This document shows, piece by piece, positions 13,301 to 25,300 of a stretch of DNA of 64,000 nt (position 1 is the stretch's first letter; every line of letters starts with the position of its first letter). Source of the DNA: Antedon mediterranea (lineage: Eukaryota; Echinodermata; Crinoidea; Comatulida; Antedonidae); contig NC_092679.1 of NCBI RefSeq assembly GCF_964355755.1, positions 8,310,001 through 8,374,000 on the forward strand, written 5' to 3'. The notes under the pieces are model-generated. The model saw only the letters and a program-made list of their open reading frames with translations, searched no databases and was not told the origin of the DNA. Both the position numbers and the translations under genes were made by a program.

Positions 13301-16300
13301 GAATAAATAGACACGATGATTTATGTAGTCAACTAAAATTAGCACCCTGGGAATTACTTCCGAAGGAGAAACTTATCACAAAATGAGTCCAAATTTTTGA
13401 TTTGGACTCATTTAAAGAAACCCAATTTGTGTTTTGTATGTAACATTAGGTTTGAGGGATGGGAAAGCGGATAGGTACAAAGAGGAACAATTTTTAAAGA
13501 CCCCTTCCCTGCAATTTTGGACGTTTTTTGGAAAATAATACATATATATCACTTTAAAAACATTAAACCATGTCATTTCTTGTCTTAAATGTACGTTTTA
13601 TGGTAAATTATGATAAAAAGTGAGAAACAATGCACTACCTAAGTAGCTCGCGGCGATCGACCTCTCGTGGACGGTCTTAGGCCTAGCCTAGCTAGGCTTA
13701 GTTTTGTAGGCCTAGCTGGTAAACATCGGTAACGTACGAACATCGTACGCGAGCTATATACCTAGCCTGACGTTGTATAGTTGCTGCATTAATTGTCTTT
13801 TTATTTTTGCCAGACTCCGTTGATACAAATTGGAGAAAACCCGGTATTTTCGCTGAAAAGTTAGGAGTCTTCCATTTGTTTTGGCCTCACGATCGATCGA
13901 AAAGTGGGCGAATTACAGGTGAAAAACAAAAATATCAATCCGCGCGCAATGCATTTTGGGATTTATAGCGGGCCGCTATAATTATTAGAATCGACTTATT
14001 TTTCACATTTTTAACAGTTTAAAGACGAAAAAAGTTATCGCAATAGGACCATATAGTATTATTTTTACATTAAATATAGTTTGTGATCTTAAATTAGATC
14101 TAAAAAACGTAGGGAATGGGGCTTTAAATATATTCTTTATCCACTCAGTAACGAAATATTTTGTTCATGTTTTATAGGCCTATAAATATTATACCTCTAA
14201 ATACAGTAAAGCATTTGCGATTTAATACTTTGTTAAAACTGTCATAATCGATTGAAATATTAAAGTACATGTCACGATACACCACTACGACGTTTATATT
14301 ATTGGTAATTATTAATTAATAATTAATACAAACGTTGAGAGGGAACTGTCAGTATAAAGTTTATTTGTATATAATAATGTGTTTATATATCTAACAGTGA
14401 AGCCTAACCACAATCTCAGTAATAAAGTTTATTTGTGTATATTTTTATATTAAATCTAACAGTACGAACATTCACAGTAAAAAATGTTCGATTCAAATGA
14501 GGACCAAAAATAGTTAATAGGTATTTACAGTATTGTCAAAGTATTGCAAGTTTATTCTCAAAGGGCCCATATATTTACCTACCATATGTGTTAAACCAAG
14601 GGCTCATAAATTTACCTACTTGTGTTCAGTGTTATCCCCAGGATTCACATCAAGCGTCACGCTTCGGCCCCCCCCCTTCCCGAGGGGGGGGGGGGGGCAT
14701 TCCGACACTAAGTACTTGAGTCACAGCCCCACCATGGTTGGGGCTGTGGCGAAGCGATTTTTGCTAATTTACACCCTAGATGGCCGGAAATGGTACTCTC
14801 GCACATAACATTTATGTTGAATGACACCTCTGGTTTGGCCGGAAATAGCACTTATAGCGCGCTAGCAAACAACAAAACGATCGTAGCCAACTTTTTCCGC
14901 CGGTAAACATACGCGAAGAAACATTTTTTGCGTTCATTACGAACGTCAGGGGGAAGCCCCAATGAAAAAAATAGGCCTAATCTATTAGCCTACTCGTCAG
15001 TAGGACAACTCTAGTTGGCCGGAAACGAAACTTTATAGCGCACTAGCAAACAGTAAAACCATCGTAGCATACTTTTTCCGCCAGTGAACATACGCGATAA
15101 AAAAATGTTTTTGCGTTCAATATGAACGTCAAGGGGAATTCCCCGATGAAATAAAACTAGGCCTACTCATGAGTAGGACAACTCTGTAGTTGGCCGGAAA
15201 GACACTTCATAGCGCGCTAGCAAACCGCACGATCGTAGCCTGCTTTTTCCGCCGGTAAACATACGCGGTAAGAAACATTTTTTGCGTTCATTACGAACGT
15301 CAAGGGGAATTCCCCGATGAAATAAAAAATGCCTACTCATCAGTAGGACAACTCTGTAGTTGGCCGGAAAGGACACTTCATAGCGCGCCAGCAAACAGCC
15401 CGATTGAGCCTACTTTTCCGCAGGTAAACATACTGTACGCGATATATGAAAAAAAAAATATGCCTACTCATCAGTAGGCAACTGTAGTTAGCCGGAAACG
15501 ACACCTCATAGCGCGTTAGCAAACATTAAAACGTTGGTAGCCTACTTTTTTTTTTCGCCGGCGGGTAAACATAAGCGATAAAAAAACATTTTTTGCGTTC
15601 AAATACAAACATCGGGAGCAAGTCCCGATGAAATAAAACTAGGCCTACTCATTAGTAAGACACCTCTAGTTGCCCGGAAATAAGACTTCATAGCGCACTA
15701 GGAAATAGGAAAACATTCGAAAGAGAGACATGGCAGTAACAAAACACGTGCTTACATCTCTCGGCGTCGGCCGGTGAAAGCACCATGTGACATACAGTAT
15801 CGCAGTACTGATATCACAATACCATGTGACATCCCTTGTCACTCGACTTTCTCACGAAGTAGGGCCTAAAACATTCTAGCACCGATGTACAAATGTACCT
15901 TAAGTTAAGTGAAATAAGACTTTAGCGCACTAGCAAATAGGAAAACGATCGTAGCCTTCTTGAATGTATTATACGATCAAAACAGCTAGCATTGAATTGC
16001 GCCTAGAAATCATTTGATGACGTGCGTATGTTACCGACGAAAGAGTAAATCCTACCGATAGAGTCGATTAATTCAGTGTGATATTGAAAATAATAATATC
16101 ATCGATATTTATTTTTAATACACATAACATTTTTACAAGAAAAACAATACAATGCAATCATTTACTTTATTTACAATATTAAGTTACTACATTTTAGACA
16201 ACAGCCAAATACTAGAGATCAAAAGAGAGACATGGCAGTAACAAAACACGTGTTTACATCTCTCGGCGGCGGCCGGTGAAACCGAGTCTCAGTTGTTTAA

Positions 16301-19300
16301 CACTTTGTTCAGGGAGTTGTTATTTAGTCTAATAACAACTCCCTGCTTTGTTACGCAGTCTTTTGTTTTTCGTCTAGTGGTCATGTCACGTTTCTCGTAT
16401 GCATTAGGCTCTTTATGCATGCCGCGCCTCAGCTCTAGAGAAAGTACCGTACCTGCCTGTTAATCTATTTTTAGATTGTTGTGGTTGATATTTTTAAGCG
16501 TCACGGATAAGGTTTTAAGCGTCACGGCCGACCGTAAAGCGTCACGGTAGGGAACCCAAGCGTCACGGTACCGTGACGCTTCAAAGGCCTGGGGAGAACA
16601 CTGGTGTTAAACCAAACTCTGAAAGACTGAGATTGGGATGTTCCATTCATCGCAAATCAATAGTTACATTTGTATAATCGTATATTAAATCTATCAAAAT
16701 AGTATTTTTTAAAGAAAATCGGCCTGTCTTCAACATTATGATGCTGTACTCTAGCTGTTCAACCGGTTTTCAGCTATTAAAAACAATTATCGTAGGAGGA
16801 GATAGGAAAATGCGAAGCCTACTCGCATTTTTGTGGCAGGTATTTTTCAAGATGGACATCCATTAGAAAGTGTATACCACGATCGGAAAACACCCCTATT
16901 TGGGGCAAATCGTTGAACCTAAATTCGTTTTAATCGTCAATAACTAATTATCTAACTTAATTTAATTAGTAAACAGGGTTACATCAGGTGGTTAAAATCG
17001 GTACCGAAAGTACGAACCAACTTTATATACCATCGAGTAAAAATTCTAGAAGTAAGGCGCGATTTACCGAATTTTGCCCTTACGTAAATTTATATATAGG
17101 TATTGTCCTCTGACCTCATAATAATATCTTAATAAAGACTGGTCGCACACACTTAAAATTGGACTTAAATTGTTCATAAAGTGTATGTTTATATTTACTC
17201 TAATAATAATGAATAACTTCAACAATAAAAGAGATCATTTTGACCTCTGACCTCATAGAATTATACCTCGATAAATACTGCTTGCATACACTTTGATTTA
17301 TCTTAAGAGTGCTTGTCACCAAAAATCAGACATATTTGTAATTTAGTGGCAAGGGTCAAAATTTCGAATTGGCTCATATTTTGCACATTGGTAGACCTTG
17401 ATGTAAGTAAACCTGATGTGTAGTTTGTTTGGTAAAATATCGCTTAGTTTTCGAGAAAATCGAAAAATAACGATTTTCGGCCAATTTTGTTAATTTTTGG
17501 TGTATAATTTACATTAAGTTTAACAGCCTCTGGAAGCTAAATGTAGCAACCTAGCGTTTTAATATTTTACACTTACGTTAACTAGCATCTTGACAATAAT
17601 TTAGTAAAGTTTCAAAAAATTTGATGAAATTTTAAGATTTTGACTAATTAATTACTAATTAGCATATATAAAACTCTTAAAAAGTAGGGTAAAAACAAAC
17701 GCTTTTTTTTTCATGTGCGACGAATTTTTTTTAAATAAAAAAATAGTCAATCTACTGTTTAGATACTAATATTTATGAATCAAGTTAAAAAAATTTGGGG
17801 AAACTATTTTCCGCTCCGCGCCAGAGCCACAAAGTTGTAAGAATTTCTAAGATTTCATCTGTCGGCAAGATCAATCAGATGTACCTATTGTTCTCTATTT
17901 ACAGATTTAAGGTAAATTTTACTACGAGAAACAAACTTTAAAGTAAACTGAAAGGTCCTGAATAATTTGGAATTACGTTTTAATATAAAAACATCTAAAA
18001 ATAAATTTCTAGTCAAATTTAAACGACTAACCCATGAAATTAAGCAATTACTATCTAAGCTCAACATTATAACGCGCTTAGCTTCATCACCTGTTATGTT
18101 TTCCACTAGGTGAATTTATTCTTATTATTATTATAATATAATAATAATAATATTATTATTTTTTGCACTATACGCGCACATGCGCAGTTTATTTTTATCA
18201 ACAAAGTGTTCCATTTGACGTGTGCGTATACGCTAAAATGTTTGATTTGCGCGAATAATTTCGCCTAGTGGAAAACAGGCTATATAACATAATGTTCTTA
18301 TCTTCTCATATAGGGAGTATTCGCACGAGCACGTTAACGCTATTTTCCAAGCTCCGCCCACTTTGTAAACAACTTGCTGTGCGTGCGCAAGCATTACGAA
18401 AAACTTTAGTTACGTGCGTCGAGAACCTTATTTCTGAAAAATAGCGTAAATGAAAACGTTAACCAAAACATGATTAAACATGCCTGGCTAGGCTTAGTCT
18501 CTATAAACCCAAGGTATTCCATGATTTGTTTTAATACGTGTGGCGTATATTGCGTGCGCTACACATGCTTTGCGTTCTACACTTCCCGTCGAAGCGCGAA
18601 TTCAAAACGAGCAAGTACGTTAATGCAAATGTTCACTAAACTCTGTTGTTATGCAAATGAGTAGAATGGTGACATCCGATAACGTTCATGTGCTCGTGCG
18701 AAATTTCCTAATAATTCGTAGCCTAAACAATAAATTATTGTTTGTAAACTTGTAAACCATTGTTTCAGCCCTTCGCTTTATTAAAAATTTACAGAACGCG
18801 ACTTTAAATACTAACAATTTAGACAACAGAATCGTCCCACATATTAAATTGTTATTTTAAAGAATTCATTGCTACCTTAATCAATCAAGCAACTGCACAC
18901 GGAAACCAGCTTTCCCAGCAAATCAATGTATGGCTTCTTGCGCTTTATGGTTATATCTGTGGTATCAAGTTCAAGAGAAGTACACATTTCTTGCAACATT
19001 GGCAAAGAGAATCTGGAGAGTTTTTCTTGAGCTTTCAGTTCACAAATATTATGCATTTCAAACATTATTGGATGCTGCAAGCCTATTGTGTCCAGTACGG
19101 TTTGCGACAAAAGTTGAATTTCTCTTTCCTTTTCCGTTTTTGAATCATCTCCATTTTCTTCGACTTTGTCACCATCATCTTCGTCATCATCATCATCATG
19201 AACGACTGCATCTGTCCTCCTTTTTTTAGCCAAGTGTGAGAAATACTTGCAATCTGCTGTGCTGTTAAAAATTCAGTCTTGCTAAATAGATGTGAACCAT

Positions 19301-22300
19301 CGCTGTGCCTGGCCCCGATCTCATCTCTCGTGAGACATCACATGGATCAGCTTTCTGTCCCGTCTGCTCTCCAGCGTCAGAAACATCAATAAGGTAGGTT
19401 TTCTGTGGTACAGAAAATCGGGTGTTTTTGCAGAGGACTTTAACGCCCAGTCCATTTGCAGTTTGGGGCCAATGTCAAACCGTGGCAAATTGTTGGTTCT
19501 TGTTGGTTCTGGATTTTTAGAAGTACCCTCTCTCCTAGTTGTGTTGCGTATAATTTCATTGCCCTGTCATAAAGTGTTTCATGTTCTAGTGCGTTCTTGT
19601 GATTTTCATAATCTAAGTGTTTCTCTAGGGAAGAGTACCTCTGATATGACCTAATGCAACCTTGTTCGCGACAAAAGAACAGTTTGCTGGGGGTGCCAGG
19701 ACTTTCTTCACTTTCTATTTGGTCGTCGTCGTTTATATCCGCTTGTTCTTCATGAGATGTCTTGGCTTATATTCTTGCTTTTACTGCAATAAATGATACT
19801 TGATTTATTTTGATCAGACGTTGTATCTTGGTTATGAATTGAATTGGGTAGCTTCAAGGGCACACAGAATTTACTCAAAAGTAGATTTTGTCCTGCACCA
19901 ATAGCATACACGCCATCCACACCTTCATGGACCTGCTTCCATACTCTATGTTGTTGATGTGACTCACGCCTTTCCATTTTCCTGTTGCACAAATAGTACC
20001 ACTCACTATCGATGCCCGTAAACCTAAACATGTACTGTATCTGTGTGCAGAGATTTCCTTCTGGCATGCTTGTAAAGGTAGGACTTCAGTGCTCTGTTTG
20101 CGGTCTTTTCTATCGAATCCACAAGCTCCGCCGACAACCGATTTAAAAGAACATGAAATCTCCATTTTGTTTGTTTTCTTATATATAAGAATTATTTTCA
20201 ACACGTCTTTACATTGTAAGACTTAAACTAAAATGGATAACAAATCAGTTCCGTTGTCAACGTCAATGAAGATATCGTTATCTATCGAATATACGCAGTA
20301 AAGTGTTTTGTCTACTGTGGTTAATGTTTTGAAACATTCTCGTTGAGTAAGTTCGACCAGGTTCGACAAACAGGAAAACGATAACAAGTTAAAAGAAATT
20401 TGTTTTTCAGTTTTATCCTATAAACTATGAGAGGATGGAATAATTTATAATAATGTGGTTTGACAAAGAATAAGCGAGTGATTTTTAGTTAATTGCTTAA
20501 TTTCGTATATTGGTTAGTAATTGAAATTTTACCAGAAACGTATTTTTAGTTTGTGTTTAAATTACAACTTAATTCAAAATTTATCTTTCAAGTTTGTTTC
20601 TCGTAATAAAAGTTTGGCTTAAAGCCACTTGGATTGCTAAATAGAGAACAATAGGTACATCTGATTGATCTTGCCGACAGATAAAATCTTTGAATTTCTT
20701 ACAACTTTGTGGCTCTGGCGCGGAGCGGAAAATAGTTTCCCCAATTTTTTTTTTACTTGACTCATAAATATTAGTATCTAAACTTTAGATTCATGACTTT
20801 TTTATTTAAAAAAAATTCGTCGCACATGAAAAAAAACGCGTCTGGTTTTACCCTACTTTTTAAGAGTTTTATATATGCTAATTAGTAATTAATTAGTCAA
20901 AATCTTAAAATTTCATAAAATTTTTTGAAACTTTACTAAATTATTGTCAAGATGCTAGTTAACGTAAGTGTAAAATATTAAAACGCTAGGTTGCTACGTT
21001 TGGCTTCAAGAGGCTGTTAAAATTAATGTAAATTATACACCAAAAATTAACAAAATTGGCTGAAAATCGTTATTTTTCGATTTTCTCGAAAACTAAGCAA
21101 TATTTTACCAAACAATCTACACATCAGGTTTACTTACATCAAGGTCTACCAATGTGCAAAATATGAGCCAATTCGAAATTTTGACCCTTGCCACCTAATG
21201 TTTGATTTTTAGTGACTGGCTCTCTTAAATTGTTTGTATTATTACTCTAATGGATAATTTTGACGATAAAAGACACTAACAATGTCATCTCGTACACTTT
21301 ATTATTGTTTTGGATTCTATTTTTTTTATAGGGACAGTCTATGATGTAAGCCACTATAATGCATTATTACGTGTATATTTACAAAACGAACATAAATTCC
21401 TACCTCAAAATTTCCTGGCAAAAATGGAAGCAAGTGGAATAGAACCAAATCGTGTAAGTTTTAGTTTAACATTTTTTTTTTTAGAAAATGCAAGAACTTT
21501 ATTGGTCAAATGTTTTGCCCTACTCACATAATTTGTACTTTATACTAAGTACACTGAGAGCTAGTTCATTGTTTCCATGTTCATTCGCTCTCACTAGGTA
21601 TCCTAATGAAGCGGATTTTCGTTACGGTGATTCGAACACGTTCATGAAATTTAAATTAAATTTTTTTTTAAAGTTAAAAATATACTATTTCTTATGTACC
21701 CATGTAAATAAAAATTACATAAAGGGTTTAATAGAAAACGCAAGTTAAAAAGGAGGGCAAGGAGTAATTTTTGTTGCAAGTTATCAGGCTTTAAATATTC
21801 TTTATTTTGATATGTAAATCGGTTATCATTATGTGCATCCGCCTCAAATAAAGTCTGTCTCATTATCAAAATCTGGCTAATTTAGAAGCTAATTTATATT
21901 TCTGTTTGATAAACCACATTGTTTTATTTGACTTTGCATGGCCGTTGTGCCAACAAGAACAACCCCTGAAAAAAATAATCCCTACCGAAAAAGTTCATTT
22001 TCTTTGTGTTCTCAGCTTATTACTGGTTGAATTAGACCGATACCTGGCGACAAAGGCGTATCCCCTTACTTTGGTTTGGTTTTTTTTTGCCATGGTTTGA
22101 ATCCCTTTTATCGTATTAGTTTATGAAGTTTAGGTTTCACAACATTAGGGCGCTATATAAATCCAGGATCCATTAAAATGAAATGTTGATCAATACATCA
22201 GCTGATATAAAGTCATTTTTTACTGCAAAAACAGAATCGCTATCTTATAAACCGTCTATGTTAAAGGACAACCTTTAACCTTTCTGATGATAAATAAAAA

Positions 22301-25300
22301 AATGTTTAAGCTAAGAAAATAATTTGGTTTAATAAGCAAAAATAAACGTTTTAATCAAAATTTAGGAATGAAAGGAGATCTTAAAATGTCATTGTTTCTC
22401 GGTAGTGATTGATTCCATTGAAGTCTTACTAGGATTGCTAGTTTCTGTATTTCCAAACAAGGTATTAGAATTCATAAAACATTTATTGCTCCACCAACAA
22501 CTCAGTTGCATAGGTATGACCGAGTATCTTATTTTAACGTACAATCTGGTGATTTCAACTCTACTTTTATACAGAATATAAAAGGCCAATTTAAAGGGTA
22601 TTAATCACGTCAGTCAATGATATTTGCGTATATATCCCAAAGAGTTAATAGTTATAATACAAAAGGAATTAGCTGTGTGGCTCTTCGCGTTATTAAATTG
22701 TTAAGGGTTCGGAACCAGGAATTTTTGCAAACCTTCAAGCAATATGTAATATCTTCTAATCTGAAACAAACAATTTGCAAAATAAGATTGAGGTTCTCCA
22801 TTTTCCTATTAAATAACAGTTTAAATTAAATCTGTCTTTTTTTTAGGTTACATATCAACGTTTGATTGCAGCATATTGTCAAATGGGAGATATTGAGGGT
22901 GCCACCAAAATTTTAGAGTTTATGAAGTCAAAAGATCTTCCTGTTACAGAAGGTGTTTTTAATTCATTGATAGAAGGCCATGCAAAAGTTGGGTAAGTTT
23001 AAAATGAGTATTTGAAACAATGTAAGTTTGTTTTTAAGACGTCATCATCATTCTACACATCAAAACCTGTCTGACTTGCACATTTCTAGTAAATAAGCCA
23101 ATCTAATTTGTAAATATAATTAGCTAGTCAATGGACATCTGAATTACTGTGACCAGTCGGACACTTTTTGTCACTTTTGACACTTGTTATCGCATATTAA
23201 TGAAGAGTGAAAATAAAGGCGAGTAAATATAAAAATAAATAAATAAAAAAAAAAGTTAAAGTTAAGCCAACAGTGTTTATCCATGTCCATTACATAATAA
23301 ACTAGAAATAAACTAAAATGAACTAGGCCACTCTGAGAGAAAACTTTGCTCTGCTACCGGTATAACACTGTTGTTTCAAAATTCGAATCGTCCATAATGA
23401 CTATGGAAATTCGGCCTAATATTATGGACATACAGAAATGAAGATAAAATAAGGTACTACACGGAAATACAAACTATACGCAAATTATTAGAATTGACTT
23501 ATTTTTCACATTTTTGTTTGTTATCCGCAATAAGCCCATATAGTATTTATTTTTACATAAAATGCAGAGTTTGTGACCGTAAATTAGATAGAAAAAACTT
23601 AGGGAAAAATACACACACTCTGAATCGCACACACCACACATCAATTTGATTTGTCTATTTACACAAACTTGGCCCAGAATGACAAGTGGAGAAATTATCC
23701 AGATGTTTTAATGTCCATTTAGTTCATAATTAAATCCCAACTTTGTGTAACCCACATTTTTAGTGTAAGAGGTTTCGTAGTGTAGTGGTTGTCAAGTCTG
23801 CTTTACACGCAGAAGGTCCCGGTTCGAGCCCTGGCGAAACCTATTTTTCTTTAACTTTATGGTGAAATATAAAAAAGGGAACCAGAGGGATGTAATATAA
23901 TTATATATATTTATAATTAAGAAATCAACCTTTGTATTAGAATTCAACTAAGTTCACGAACTTGGCCCAGAAAGACCAGTGGAGAAATTATCCAGATGTT
24001 TTATTAATGTCCATTTAGTTCATAATTAAATCCCAAATATAAACAGTTTATTTGACCTCTCTAACCGTTCCCATCGTAAAACAATTAGATATTGACAGTT
24101 TTAAGCAGAGATTCGACAGGGCCAATTCATCATTGTAACCTCCCCAGATAAGATCAATCACTCCCACTTAAACACCCCTGGATTAACTTAGGACCAATCA
24201 GTAACCTCTGAGACGATGTAATGACATATGCTAATGAACCTGAGCCAATATACCCCCAAGTTTCAGAAGAGCCCAGACACACCTCACTTCACAGCCACTT
24301 CTTCAGAAGAACATCTACACTCACATCTCACCGACAGCAACACCGTATCCTCTGTTCCTTAGTTAGTTAATAGTTGCATCATTATTATTGTATCATCAAG
24401 TTGAAGTACTGTATTATTGAATAAACAATATATGTGTTACTACAGTCAAGCAAGTAGAGTCTTCATTACAAGTCAGAAACCTCATAACACTATATTACAA
24501 TATGTGTTACAAAGTTATAGGCCTCACAGCACCTTGCTGCTCGATGATGACAATTTAATAATGATGTTTTTTTTCAATTCTCATCACAAAAAGAATTAAT
24601 AAGTCGTGTGAGTAGCTATTAGTAGGTATCCCAATGAAAGCGCACAGAGGGGTATCACTTTTGAAATATTGACGAAATTCGAAAAAGTAGTATGACTTTG
24701 ATGTTAAATAAATCGTATTCGATCTTAATTAATACTTACAAAATTTATATTGTTTGAAAGTACTTGTTTTAATCTATGTATAAGTGTGTTTATAATTAAA
24801 ATTAATGAATTAGTTGCCGAGAAAATGCGATTTTAAAACGGTTCTAAAATCCCGTCGAGCCGATTTCCGCGCGTTGAAAACCTCATCGGAAAATCCCCAT
24901 CAGTTTTCAAAACACGATCGCACGATTACCATTGGAGCTAGCGGATTAATTTTTGTTGTATGTTATCAGGCTTTAAATAAGCTTTAATTTGATAAGAAAA
25001 TCGTCTTCTATAAATAGGTTTTTCGTAACGAAAAGTCAATTTTTGTGACAAAAATCCAATTTTGATTCACCGTTTATGGAAAAATATTATGGATTTTGGT
25101 ATTAAATTATAGCTAAATCTACATTGAAATCGATAAAACATAGTTTACAAACGTATTGTGCATGGTAATTGTGCGAACTACATTTTAAAATGGTGCATGA
25201 GGCGTAAATCCCGTTCAAAATTTTAAAGATCCAACCATTATAATCCGGTGAATATTGTAGTGAGTAAAATATTGTACTCTAAAATACGCGCGTGTTTGTT

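Larger units (their letters stand above)
14627..16603. mobile_element. 2.0-kb hAT-like element with 5-bp target duplication
   Basis: Ends CAGTGTTATCCCCAGG and CCTGGGGAGAACACTG form a 16-bp inverted repeat with one mismatch. GTGTT is duplicated at 14622-14626 and 16604-16608. The empty site, a single GTGTT, is seen reversed near 32705-32720 in the Helitron at 31460. CAGTG ends with a 5-bp duplication fit the hAT5-type group, by inference only. Inside are six ~175-bp tandem units and, at the right end, clustered AAGCGTCACGG motifs. No transposase. Confidence 0.82.
13163..17100 (-). mobile_element. Helitron copy 2 (reverse), split by two later insertions
   Basis: Read on the minus strand it starts at 17100 (TATATATAAATTTACG) and ends near 13163 with the same GGTACGC...GCGTACC hairpin, its terminal CTAG decayed to CCAG. 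It aligns with 5266-6726 and with the second half of 31460-33523. Two segments are absent from those copies and are separate insertions: 13498-14123 and 14627-16603. Removing them leaves about 1.3 kb. No coding capacity. Confidence 0.85.
17307..21224. mobile_element. 3.9-kb DNA transposon with ~640-bp inverted ends and TTAA target
   Basis: Left arm 17307-17945 and right arm 20586-21224 are long inverted repeats (for example TGTACCTATTGTTCTCTATTT near 17880, reversed near 20645). The outer tips are GAGTGCTTGTCACCAAAAATC and, reversed, GAGAGCCAGTCACTAAAAATC. TTAA flanks both tips (17303-17306, 21225-21228). The centre holds a broken minus-strand gene (C2H2 finger plus conserved C-terminal segment) and a small nested MITE. 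TTAA with GA...TC tips is compatible with Kolobok-like elements, but no known transposase is recognised. It may be a non-autonomous element carrying a captured gene. Confidence 0.75.

Noticed and set aside
15167-15522. Overlapping minus-strand frames with repeated YEVSFPANY
   Set aside because: They come from the 175-bp tandem units in the hAT-like element, not from a conserved protein.
17130-17300. GACCTCTGACCTCATA repeat left of the long-armed element, considered part of it
   Set aside because: It lies outside the TTAA border and has no inverted partner on the right side; it looks like older intron sequence.
18930-19229. 99-codon plus-strand open frame with a His-rich tail
   Set aside because: Antisense shadow of the zinc-finger pseudogene; the His run mirrors the Asp codons of its acidic stretch.
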